This document shows positions 31,390 through 41,809 of a stretch of DNA of 64,000 nt, piece by piece (position 1 is the first letter of the stretch; each line of letters opens with the position of its first letter). The DNA lies in NCBI GenBank assembly GCA_036365515.1, contig CM070874.1:167895297-167959296 (forward strand), in the 5' to 3' direction. A program made the position numbers and the translations under genes. Origin of the DNA: Torymus aiolomorphi (Eukaryota; Arthropoda; Insecta; Hymenoptera; Torymidae). The notes under the pieces were generated by a model. The model saw only the letters and a list, made by a program, of their open reading frames with translations. It was not told where the DNA came from and made no database searches.

Positions 31390-33250
31390 GATAGAATGTG
31401 TGGCGTGTAACTTCAGCTTCATCAATTCTGGGCCCCCGAAGGATTTTGGGATTTTTGACTTCGACCATCTTACAACAGAAAATTAGCACCAAAATATGCG
31501 CCCTTCCCGGATTGGCTAAGGCAAAAACTCGTCACGATACCGACAAATGGTCTGCTAGCTTAATATTAAGTTAGCAGATCGCATGTGTTTCGGAAACGGC
31601 TCGAGCAGAAAAATGTGGGTGGGCGTAAAAAATTAGCAGAAAATTAGCACTAAAATTCTCGTTAGTTTTTTTTTTCGCTAGAGATGGTCTGCTAGCTTAA
31701 TATCAATCTGGGTCTATGTTCAGTTCTAGGACCTATGAAGGATTTTGGGACTTTTGGCTCGGAGCATCTTGCAGCAGAAAATTAGCACCAAAACATACCT
31801 TCTCTCCGAATTGGCTAAGGCAAAAACTCACCAAGATACCCGAAAATGGTCTTCTAGCTAAATATCAATCTGGGTCTATGTCCAGTTTTGAGACGTACGA
31901 AGGATTTTGGGACTTTTGGCTCCGAGATCTTGCAGCAGAAAATTAGCACCAAAATATGCCCCATCTCCGAATTGGCTAAGACAAAGACTCGCCAAGATAC
32001 CGAAAAAGGGTCTGCTAGCTTAATATTAAGCTAGCAGATCGCGTGTTTCTCCGAAACGGCTGGAGCCGAGAAATCCGGGTGGTCATAGGAAATCAGCAGA
32101 AAGTTAGCACTAAAATACTGGATTGTTTTTTTTGTTAGAGACCGATTATGCAGAAAATGATTCTCTTAGTCAAGGGCCTATATCCAATTCTGGGCCCCCG
32201 AAGGGTTTTGGGATTTGTGGCTCCGACCATCTTACAGCAGAAAATTAGCACCAAAATATGCCACCTCTCCGAATTCGCTATTGCAAACACTCGCAAGGTA
32301 CCCGAAAATGTTCTGCTAGCTTAATATTAATCTGGGCCTATGTCCAGTTCTGGGACCTACGATAGATTTTGGGTCTTTTGACTCCGAGCGTCTTGTAGCA
32401 GAAAAGTGGCATCATAATATGCGCCCTTCCCAAATTGGCTAATGCAAAAACTCGTCACGATACCGACAAATGATCTGCTAGCTTAATATTGAGCTAGCAG
32501 ATCGCATGTTTTTCGGAAACGGCTGGAGCAGAAAAATCCGGATGGGCGTAAAAAATTAGATTAAAATTTGCACTAAAATACTGTTTAGTTTTTTTTTGCT
32601 AGAAACCGATTATGCAGAAAATGATTCTCTTAGCCAAGGGCCTATGTCCGATTCTGGGCCCCGGAAGGATTTTGGGATTTTTGGCTCCAACCATCTTACG
32701 GTAGAAAATTAGCAGCAAAATATGCCGCCTTCTAATTCGCTATTGCAAACACTCGCAAGGTACCCGAAAATGGTCTGCTAGCTTAATATCAGTCTGGGTG
32801 TATGTCCAGTTCTGGGACCTATGAAGTATTTTGGGACTTTTGGCTCCGAGCATCTTGCAGCAGAAAATTAGCACCAAAACATGCCTCCTCTCCGAATTGG
32901 CTAAGGCAAAAACTCGCCAAGATACCCGAAAATGGTCTGCTAGCTTAATATCTATCTTGGTCTATGTCCAGTTCTGGGACGTACGAAGGATTTTGGGTCT
33001 TTTGGCTCCCAGCATCTTGCAGCAGAAAATTAGCACCAAAATATGCCCCCTCTCCGAATTGGCTAAGGTAAAAACTCGCCAAAATACCCGAAAATGGTCT
33101 GCTAGCTTAATATTAAGCTAGCAGATCTCATGTTTCTCGGAAACTGCTGGAGTAGAAACATCCGGGTGGGCGTAGAAAATTAGCAGAAAATTAGCAGAAA
33201 ATTATGGTATTATTTATAAGCCCGGGTCATAAAAGTGATCTGCTAGCTTA
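31390..33250 (-). repeat. Tandem repeats with the CTAGCTTAATATTAAGCTAG palindrome, right arm
   Basis: Inverted relative to 25095-26170. The perfect palindrome recurs near 31555, 32015, 32477 and 33105, at spacings of about 462, 462 and 628 bp, so a higher-order unit of about 462 bp has been amplified. Confidence 0.8.
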
Positions 33251-33490
33251 ATAGACGTTGTGGGAAATAAGGTCCACGCATATAAGGGAGTCATGTAGAT
33301 ATGAAAAAATAAGTAAAAAGATTACTTAAATAATTTTTAAACCTAAGTCGGGGGGGGGGGATGTGAGGTCCACGCATATAAGGGAGTCATGTAGACATGA
33401 AAAAATAAACCAAACAATAATTTAAATATTTTTAAACCCAAGTAGGCGGGGGTATGAGGTTCACGCATATAAGGATGACATGTAGCCGCG
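33245..33490 (+). repeat. 92-bp minisatellite, right arm (first block)
   Basis: About two and a half units of the same minisatellite as at 24780, with a poly-G tract (33350-33360). It is broken at 33490 by the repeat 33496-33790. Confidence 0.7.
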
Positions 33491-33495
33491 GGGGG

Positions 33496-33790
33496 GGGGT
33501 CCAAAGTTTAGACGACTCACTTGAAAATTGAAGTAACTATAGACGTGCTCGGTTTCGATATAAGCTACTGCAGGTTGTGCAAAATTTCGAAATTTTAAAT
33601 TACGAAAATCATATTTTCGAATGTAACAATTCACCTACTGTTCAAAACATCGAATTTCATTAATAGAATTTTAATAGGGATGCACTAAACATATTTCGAA
33701 ATAAATCATTGGAAACAAGTTATCTTTGCTTTGAAATCGTATTGATGAAATTCGATGTTTTGGACAGTAGGTGAATTGTTAGATTCGAAA
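33496..33790. repeat. Interspersed repeat with internal inverted repeat, copy 2
   Basis: Second copy of the 560-855 unit: the same TCCAAAGTTTA flank, ACGAAAATCATATTTTCGAA, and the AAAACATCGAATTTCAT hairpin arms. It lies inside the 92-bp minisatellite, so it is a mobile insertion. Confidence 0.75.
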
Positions 33791-33823
33791 ATATAATTTT
33801 CGTGTTTAAGTCGAACGATAACA

Positions 33824-34440
33824 CAACCCCACAAAAAAATGAAAAGGTTCTATACTTTAGATCGGATTATCATATGATTATTATAAATCTGATTCCAAGG
33901 TCAGAATTCGTTCATCACGTCTGAATTTGGAGATATGATTAGGTATAAGATTTTTGAGATATCTTAAAAAACAAACTAAAAACAATTATTTTGTTAATCT
34001 TTTCTACAAAACAATTGAGCATTGTTTGCGCCCTTCAAGACCAACTTTACACCATCCCTCTACAATTTTTTATCTCGGAGATCTGAATATATAAATTTCC
34101 AGATAGAAATGAAGAATTTGATTTTAAGAGATATGTGCGAATTTACAAAATTCAGGTATTTAGATCTCGGAGAAAAATATTGTAGAGGGATGGTGTAAAG
34201 TTGGTCTTTAAGGGCGCAAACAATGCTACATTGTTTTGTAGAGAAGATTAACAAAAAAATTGTTTCTACTTTGTTTTTCAAGATATCTCAAAAATCTTAT
34301 ACGTAATGATATCTCCAGATTCAGAAGTGGTGGACGAATTTTGACCTTGGAATCGTACTTAGGGGGCCAAAATACACCGAAATATGATAGTCTGATCTAA
34401 AGTACAGAACCTTTTCTTCTTTTTCGTGGGGCTGTGTAAT
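33824..34440. repeat. 620-bp palindromic repeat
   Basis: ACACAACCCCACAAAAA at the left is mirrored by TTTTTCGTGGGGCTGTGT at the right. Arms of about 280 bp share GGATGGTGTAAAGTTGGTCTT and AAGATATCTCAAAAATCTTAT. The loop is about 60 bp. Non-coding foldback element. Confidence 0.8.
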
Positions 34441-35095
34441 TGAAATAATGTTTAAACTCAAATAGGCAGGGAGTATGAGGTTCACGCATATAAGGGAGTC
34501 ATGTAGACATGAAAAAATAAGCCATACGATAATTTAAATAATTTTTAAACCCAAGTAAGCAGGGGATATAAGGTCCACGCATATAAGGGAGTCATATAGA
34601 TATGAAAAAATAAGCCAAACGATAATTTAAATAATTTTAAACCCAAGTAGGCAGGGGATATGAGGTCCACGCATATAAGGGAGTCATATAGATATGAAAA
34701 AATAAGCCAAACGATAATTTAAATAATTTTAAACCCAAGTAGGCAGGGGATATGAGGTCCACGCATATAAGGGAGTCATATAGATATGAAAAAATAAGCC
34801 AAACGATAATTTAAATAATTTTAAACCCAAGTAGGCAGGGGATATGAGGTCCACGCATATAAGGGAGTCTGTAGTCATGAAGAAATAAGACAAACGATAA
34901 TTTAAATAATTTTTAAACCCAAGTAGGCTGGGGATATGAGGTCCACGCATATAAGGGAGTCATATAGATAGGAAAAAATAAGCAAAAAGATTATTTAAAG
35001 AATTTTTAAACCCAAGTAGGCGGGGAATATGAGTCTCACGCATATAAGGGAGTCACGTAGCATGCAACAATAAGCATGACTTTTATTTAAAGAAT
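34440..35095 (+). repeat. 92-bp minisatellite, right arm (second block)
   Basis: About seven units. Three consecutive units at about 34555-34850 are essentially identical with a 92-bp period (GCAGGGGATATG at 34651, 34743 and 34835), implying very recent amplification. Confidence 0.9.
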
Positions 35096-35215
35096 TATTA
35101 TATTCATGTAGCCCGGCCGCGAGGTCCGCGCATAGAAGGGAGTCGAGTTATAGAGGTTAAGAATTTTTGAAATAAAAGTTTTGCTTACGTCGCACGTCTT
35201 AGTAACTCCGTTATA

Positions 35216-36509
35216 CGAGGATCATTTGACAAGTACCTAGCCTCACCGCCAGATGGTGCCACTATCGCACCAGAAATACACTACAGTGCAGTATCTTCCT
35301 GTAAACGGTTACAGACGAAATTTCAGCCGGATCGGAGTTGTAGTTTATTTTTGAGAGCGTGTGAAAGCAAATGTGTCCATTGATTTTTGAAAAAATGCAG
35401 AAAGAACAATATCGGTCGGTGATTCGATTCTTGTTTTTGGAAGGGAAATCGCGCAGTGAAATTAAAGAACGCTTGGATGCAGTGTATGGGGATGCTTCTC
35501 CTTCGATGGCGACCGTTAAATTTTGGTATAACGAGTTTCAACGTGGTCGTACGTCTGTTTTTGATGATCCACGCCCAGATGCTCCGAAAACAGCCACTAC
35601 GGAGGAGAACGTGACAAAAATACACGATATCGTTTTGTCAGACCGCCGATTAAAGGTGCACGAGATAGCTGCGATAGTAGGCATCTCAAAAGAACGCGTG
35701 TGGCATATCCTACATGAGATTTTAGGCATGAGGAAGCTGTCAGCAAGGTGGGTGCCGCGTTTGCTGACTGCAGACAACAAGCGCATCCGTGTGACCAGTT
35801 CAGAGCAGTGTTTGGAGCTGTTTAATCACAATCCAAAAGAGTTTTTGCGTCGTTACGTGACCGTCGACGAAACATGGATTCACTACTACACTCCAGAGAC
35901 CAAGGAGCAGTCAAAACAGTGGACCTTACCCGGTGAACCTGCTCCGAAGAAGGCGAAGACGGTCCCGTCGGCCGGAAAGGTGATGGCCACTGTTTTCTGG
36001 GATTCTCAAGGTGTGATTTTTATTGACTATCTGGAGAAGTGCCAAACGGTCACAGGACAGTACTACGCCGAACTATTGAGCCGATTTGACGCCGTGTTAG
36101 AAGAAAAACGGCCCCATTTGTCTAAAAAGGAAGTGCTTTTCCACCACGATAATGCACCGGCTCACACTTCTGCACTCGCCACGGCTAAATTGGTCGAATT
36201 ACGCTACGAACTGCTGCCCCATCCACCGTATTCTCCAGATTTGGCTCCGTGCGACTTTTTTTTGTTTCCGAACCTAAAAAATTCGCTCGCCGGGAAGAGA
36301 TTCCACTCCAATAATGAAATAATCGCCGCCACAGAGGACTATTTTGCAAACCAAGAGAAAACATTTTTTTCAACGGGGTTAAAAAAATTGGAACACCGCT
36401 GGACCAAGTGTATTCAACTAAAAGGAGACTACATTCAAAAATAAATTTTATTTTTTGTAAAATTTTGGTGTTTTCATTTGTAGGCTAGGTACTTATCAAA
36501 TGACCCTCG
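35216..36509 (+). mobile_element. Complete mariner element 1 (1,294 bp)
   Basis: Terminal inverted repeats of 27 bp (CGAGGATCATTTGAC... at 35216 and its complement ending at 36509) match at 25 of 27 positions. TA flanks both ends (35214-35215 and 36510-36511). The element encloses one intact transposase gene. It is directly abutted by mariner 2. Confidence 0.9.
35395..36444 (+). CDS. Mariner transposase, intact
   Basis: Cut-and-paste transposase acting in the nucleus on its own terminal repeats. The ATG at 35395 (MQKEQYR) gives 349 residues, normal for mariner; an upstream ATG at 35371 would add eight residues. The N-terminal paired helix-turn-helix region (FLEGKSRSEIKERL, then a second helical unit around HEIAAIVGISKERV) is followed by WVPRLLT (the conserved WVPHEL position), and a D,D34D catalytic triad: TVDETW (Asp at 35866), HHDNAPAH (Asp at 36148) and SPDLAPCDFF (Asp at 36253), exactly 35 codons between the last two Asp residues. 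No stop or frameshift. The copy has most of the features of an active source element, though activity is inference. Confidence 0.93.
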   Translation: MQKEQYRSVIRFLFLEGKSRSEIKERLDAVYGDASPSMATVKFWYNEFQRGRTSVFDDPRPDAPKTATTEENVTKIHDIVLSDRRLKVHEIAAIVGISKERVWHILHEILGMRKLSARWVPRLLTADNKRIRVTSSEQCLELFNHNPKEFLRRYVTVDETWIHYYTPETKEQSKQWTLPGEPAPKKAKTVPSAGKVMATVFWDSQGVIFIDYLEKCQTVTGQYYAELLSRFDAVLEEKRPHLSKKEVLFHHDNAPAHTSALATAKLVELRYELLPHPPYSPDLAPCDFFLFPNLKNSLAGKRFHSNNEIIAATEDYFANQEKTFFSTGLKKLEHRWTKCIQLKGDYIQK

Positions 36510-36511
36510 TA

Positions 36512-37804
36512 CGTGGTGTGTTCAAAAAGTTAGGTGACTTTATTTTTTTATCAAAAAATATTTATTTGTTCATCAATATTCATGTTGTCCCCTTGAAAGT
36601 AATCTCCTTCAGATATAATACACTTGTACCAACGCTTTTTCCAATCCTCGAAGCACTTCTGATAAGCATTCACTGGTATAGCCTTGAGCTCTTCCAGCGA
36701 TTCAGTCTTTGTCTCCTCAATCGTTGAAAATCTTTGTCCTTTGATGGATCTCTGCAGTTTTGGGAACAGGAAAAAGACGCGGGGGGCCAAATCTGGTGAA
36801 TATGGTGGCTGAGGCATGATTTTGGTTTTGGTTTTGGCCAAAAAATCACGCACAAGCAACGTTGAGTGAGCAGGTGCATTATCGTGATGCAAAAACCATG
36901 AATTATTTTTCCACAACGCCGGACGTTTTTTTCGTATTGCTTCTCGCAAACGGTGCATAACTTCAAGGTAATACTCCTTATTAACCGTACGACCGTGTGG
37001 CAAAAACTCGTGATGCACTACGCCGCGGTAATCGAAGAAAACATTTAGCAAAACTTTGACATTGGAATGAACTTGGCGTGTTTTTTTCGGTCTTGTCTCT
37101 TCAAGGCTCTTCCATTCGGACGATTGGGCTTTGGTTTCGACGTCATAACCATATACCCATGATTCGTCACCAGTTATAACCCTTTTAAGCCAATCAGGAT
37201 CATCATTGACGTTATCCAACAGCTCCTGGACGATGCTCATGCGACGGTTCTTCTGATCAAAATTAAGCAGTTCCGGAACAAACTTGGCTGACACACGTCT
37301 CATGCCCAAAACATCCGAAAAAATTGCATAGCATGAGCCAATCGAGATACCGATGTCATCAGCAACTTGTCTAATGGTGATTCGACGATTCTCCAACGCC
37401 ATTTTTTCACTTCTTCAACGTTTTCATCAGTTATTGACGTGCTGGGGCGTCCAGAACGAGGTTCGTCATTGGTATCTTCTCGTCCTTCTTGGAAGAGCTT
37501 GTACCACTTATAAACATTTGTTTTGCTCAGAGTAGACTCACCGTATGCCACTGTCAACATTTCAAGTACTTTGGAGCACTCAATTCCACAAAATTTGATG
37601 CAAATTCTTTGATCCATTTTTTTCGACAGCAGAAAATCGCTGAGCACACAAAAACACTTCTAACCTTTATGCTTCTCACAAACAAACAATGAATGCTATA
37701 AACTTGAAACTGTAAACACATGTTCGGGACATTTATACCAATATAAGAAAAAAAAAACGAAAATCGACTGCAAGTAAGTCACCTTACTTTTTGAACACAC
37801 CACG
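36512..37804 (-). mobile_element. Complete but dead mariner element 2 (1,293 bp)
   Basis: Terminal inverted repeats of 29 bp (CGTGGTGTGTTCAAAAAG... at 36512; complement ending at 37804) match at 28 of 29 positions. TA flanks: 36510-36511, shared with mariner 1, and 37805-37806. The terminal repeats and transposase differ clearly from mariner 1, so it belongs to another mariner subfamily. Confidence 0.9.
36551..37617 (-). pseudogene. Mariner transposase with frameshift and lost catalytic Asp
   Basis: Minus-strand start at 37617 (MDQRICIKFC). The helix-turn-helix half reads through SKTNVYKWYKLF and ends at EEVKK, where a run of six A (37402-37407 on the plus strand) is one base short and shifts the frame. 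The second half resumes at 37402 as MALENRRITIRQVADDIG, FVPELL, ITGDESWVYGYD (first Asp), FLHHDNAPAHS (second Asp) and SPDLAPRVFFLFP. The third catalytic Asp should follow the residue after APR and is Val (codon at 36778-36776). It ends CIISEGDYFQ. Even with the frame restored the catalytic triad would be incomplete. Confidence 0.9.
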
Positions 37805-37829
37805 TATGCGCGGAACTCGCGTCACCCGG

Positions 37830-38330
37830 TTACTTGGGTTTAAAAATTATTTGAATAATCGTTTTGCTTATTTTTTCATGTCTACATGACTCCCTTATAT
37901 GCGTGGACCTCATAGTCCCTGCTTACTTGGGTTTAAACATTATTTAAATTATCGTTTGGCTTATTTCTTCATGTCTACATGCCTCCCTTATATGCCTGGA
38001 CCTCACATCCCCCGCCTACTTGGCTTTAAAAATTATATACGTAATCTTTTTACTTATTTTTTCATATCTATATGACTCCCTTACATGCGTGGACCTTATT
38101 TCCCACATCCTACTTGGGTTTAAAAATTATTTAAATAACCGTTTTGTTTATTTTTTTCATGTCTACATGACTTCCTTATATGCGTGAATCTCATATCCCC
38201 GCCTACTAGGGTGTAAAAATGGTTTAAATAATTCTCTTGCTTATTGTTGCATATCTACGTAATTCCTTAATATACGTGGGCCACATATCCCCACACTACG
38301 TTGGTTTAAAAATTGTCTTGCTCATTGTTG
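37830..38330 (-). repeat. 92-bp minisatellite, inverted block
   Basis: About five units in the orientation opposite to the 34440-35095 block, so the mariners sit at the inversion point of this minisatellite within the right arm. Confidence 0.8.
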
Positions 38331-38389
38331 CAGGGCTACGTAATATGTAATTCCCTAATATGCATGGACCCCATATCCCCGGGTTCCTT

Positions 38390-39560
38390 GCCCCCCCCCC
38401 CCACCCCCCCCCACCGCCAGTCATCAGTCGGCCAGCAACTTCAAATGTAAAAGGTGGCAACCCTACCTACAGGAGACGACCAAGTCTTTTCAAATTGTAG
38501 TCCGCGCGTCTTTTTCATTGCAATTCATCGGTAAATTGGAGAGATCGCTGATTATAGAGCAAATAGAGGAGTAACTTGGAAAAAGGGTAAAATAGAGGAT
38601 TGAAAAAAAGAGGAAATAGAGGAGACAGTTGCATCCCTGTAATAAACGCAGGCCTCTAACAGTTATAATAACAGTTATACTATATAGAGTATCATACTCG
38701 CAAATCGGCGTACCCGCTCCAAGTTCCGATTCATCTAAATTTGTCATCTGTAATCCTAAGCCGCTACTAGTCATTTAAATATTTGCGAGGGTAAAATTTC
38801 CATTTTCTATCATCGATCAACCGCAATATTTCCTGATACATTTTCTCCGAGTAACAATAGTCATACAGAATCACAACCGCACCTAGCCTGACGGGCAGTA
38901 TTATTTGGTAAAGGAAAGCCCAACAATGGATAATAAAATTATGATTTAAAAATATATTAAACAATATAGACTATTTACGTTTTGAGAAATAGATTTTGGA
39001 GTATGAGGTGGCTAGCGAAATTATTGCTTAAAATTGTTATAATTAATCGACTTGTACCATTTTTCATGGTTGTAAATAATTGTAAATAAATCGTAGATTA
39101 CGTTAGCGCTTTGAAAAATTGATGTTGGCATATGGGGGGCTGGCGAAATTATTGCTCAAAATTGTTATAAATAATCGACTTTTACCAGTTTTTATGGTTG
39201 TCAATAATTGTAAATAAATCGTAGATTACGTTAGCACTTTGAAAAATTGATTTTGGCGTATGGGGGGGCTGGCGAAATTATTGCTCAAAATTGTTATAAA
39301 TAATCAACTTTTACCAGTTTTTGTGGTTGTAAATAATTGTAAATAAATCGTAGATTACGTTACCGTTCTGGAAATTGTGGTTTTTTTTTAGGGGGGCTGG
39401 CGAAATATCCCCCCCCCCCGTTTTGTTTGTTTATAACTTTGTTTATAGACTTGTAAAAAAATCGATTGTGGTTTTAATTAATTGTAAAAGAAGTGTACAA
39501 AATTATCCAATTGCTTATTTTACGATTAGTGATTTGGGGCGGCGGGGGAAATGGACGTTT
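38390..39560 (-). repeat. Inner inverted-repeat arm, right copy
   Basis: Inverted match of 23886-24830. It starts with C-rich tracts (38391-38416) where the left copy has a short G-rich run. At 39010-39400 a unit of about 118 bp, with GCGAAATTATTGCTCAAAAT and AAATCGTAGATTACGTTA, is present three times against once in the left arm. Confidence 0.8.
38767..38964 (-). other. Mirror copy of the small conserved open frame
   Basis: Encodes 65 residues, near-identical over the first 45-50 to the frame at 24240-24434, with a different C-terminus caused by a small indel. No domain recognised. Confidence 0.25.
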
Positions 39561-39689
39561 GAGGCGGTACTTCCTTCGCCAACGTATATTCTAATCGCAA
39601 CGGAAACACGACCTACGCTTTCATTCATTGCCGCTCCCCGGATTTAGCTTTTGGAGAAATCACAAAAATCCTTACCTGATCATATTTTC

Positions 39690-40210
39690 TAACTGGCGCA
39701 ATAACCTTTCCTGGTAACGCACCTGTAGCTATGGCAAAACTGGGCCGTGTACTAAGTTTCTAATGGCCCTTCCTTTTTGCTTTAGCTACGGTCTCCATTT
39801 TATCACAACTAAATGGAGATGGCTTCGGCTGAACTACTTCACCGGAACCTATTGCTCTGAACCTTACTGATACGCGGCAACTCGGCTCCGTAACCTCGCC
39901 TAGTGTGCTACCTTTGCCTGATGACTCAGCGTAAATGACATATCATCAGACGACAGAAGAGACAATTTATCTCGCGGGGGCGAAGTCATATATGTCTTTT
40001 GTTGAGCTTGAAGAACATTTTTGCTCTGTCGGAAGAGCAACGATTCCCGACAGAAATCGACATTAACCTGTTCTGTACTACTGCGAGAATATGGATGAGA
40101 CTTCTGACTTACTCTAATTCTCGACTCCTTTGGACACGAAAACGTCTCACAACTCGGCAACCCTTTTGTAAGAGACATGTAACGAGTTGACCGACTCTCA
40201 CAAGGGGAGG
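39690..40210 (-). pseudogene. Unrecognised decayed exon-like fragment
   Basis: On the minus strand 40210-39905 is open (from ATG 40178: MSLTKGLPSCETFSCPKES, then RSSTEQVNVDFCRESLLF). After a one-base shift near 39915 it continues as LGEVTEPSCRVSVRF, IGSGEVVQPKPSPF and METVAKAKRKGH, then, past one stop, SFAIATGALPGKVIAPV. It ends at ATCAG/GTAAGG, a consensus 5' splice site at about 39680. Composition is protein-like and unlike the surrounding AT-rich repeat. It has no mirror in the left arm. It may be a captured host gene fragment or a remnant of another element; the family was not recognised. Confidence 0.35.
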
Positions 40211-40589
40211 CAGGTTGGTGTGAATCACCGATTACCGTGAAAGTTTGCTGGTGAATAGAGTATCAAAAAATACTCGACACGTATTTTTTTATTTTTGCCA
40301 ACTCTCTGGTTTAGGGAGTTAAAACCACCCCCGAATCGATAAAAATAGGGTTTTTCGGCATTAAAAACGCATTAGTTTCATATAGAAAATAGTAATAAAT
40401 AATTATTATGATTAAATGACTCGAAAGAGAAACAAAAAATATTCGACACGTGTTTCTGGTTTTTTTTGCTTCTAGTCTATATAGCGAGTAAAAACCACCC
40501 TTTTTACAAATACAAATATTCAGTGCCCAATTTTAATTTATTAACTCTATCTCTCACATTTAAAAAATGTTTTTAATAATTAGAGAATG

Positions 40590-40770
40590 TCATCAAGTGG
40601 TGCTTCCAGCTTTGACCTTGGAGTCCAATTTGAAGGTCATTTATGCTCAACTTCGATTTTTTTAATAGGAACCAATATTTTATTTACCTGACATATGGAC
40701 TGAAATTTTCTACGTTTAAATACGTCATTATGGCCTTGGTCAAGGAGGTCCCAGAGGTTATTTCAAGGTC
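40590..40770 (+). repeat. Fragment of the TGACCTTG-rich repeat family
   Basis: Contains TTTGACCTTGGAGTCCAA, GAAGGTCATTTATG, GCCTTGGTCAAGGAGGTC and TTCAAGGTCATAAC, resembling the arrays at 58560-59330 and 63245-63890. It ends in a poly-G tract. Confidence 0.5.
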
Positions 40771-41800
40771 ATAACAACGGGGGGGGGGGGTGAGGAGGTC
40801 TTTCATGACAACAAAATGGGGCTACACAATTAGGTCGTGAATACAGTTCACGGTACATGCAGCACGGAGTAAAGTCGATTATTTTCTCGAGTGATTACTG
40901 CCTTATAAGCTCCTGCGGGAATAATCTCCAACGTGCTATTTTTATTCTTGCCATCTAAAAATAATTCTTAAAATCAACTGTAAAATATTTTTACTTTCTG
41001 AATTGCGGAATTATACCTATTTCTCCGTTTTTATAGATATCTCAATTTTTCATAAATAATCTGAAAGTATAGTAGATTACCAAAAAATGTAGTAGATTAC
41101 CAATAATTTGAAAACCACTACAATATATGCTGCTTGTACATAGAAGAAAGCTGAGATATACTTTCTACTTTTATTATTTCTAACTTCTATATTTCGGTTA
41201 TCGTGTTGTAATATTGAATCAATTCTATAAATATTTTTCAATGTTTGTATTCTCTACAAACTGAACTTTCTGATCGACACGCATTGGGATAATCGTGCAT
41301 CTGCTAATGAGGCAAAAATATTCTATTTTTAATTTTCTGAATTTGACCCCTCAGGGGAGGCCGAAGTCAATGTATTTTAAATGGAGGATGGTGCTGTATC
41401 TAGTATAAAGCATTTTTATTATATAAATTAAAAAATTCTTATCTTTTGGGATTTTGGAGACTTGTACGCGCTTTGGATATTAATGTTTTGTTATTTCTCA
41501 AAATCACACTCAAACAATCAATTAATTGCCGAGAAAACCTTGAAATACTTGCGCGGATAACATAACCTATAAATTAAAAAATTGAAAGATAATAATTTTT
41601 TTGAATTTCAAGACTTGAGCGCGCTTTGTATATAAATTTTAAGGATTCTCCCAAAATTTCAGTCGAGTTGGTTAATTATTCGAAGAGAAAACTTTGAAAA
41701 ACTAACTGACGGGACTGCGGCCTCCGCTTAAATATAGTATGCCATAAATCCAGCAATTTAAGCAAAAATCAAGCACAACAACCCACTTGAATGTATCGAG
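40770..41800. other. AT-rich right-arm-specific sequence, no gene seen
   Basis: About 1 kb with no mirror in the left arm and no recognised motif. Short repeated phrases only (for example GTAGTAGATTACCAA near 41075-41100). Confidence 0.4.
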
Positions 41801-41809
41801 TGTAAGGAG

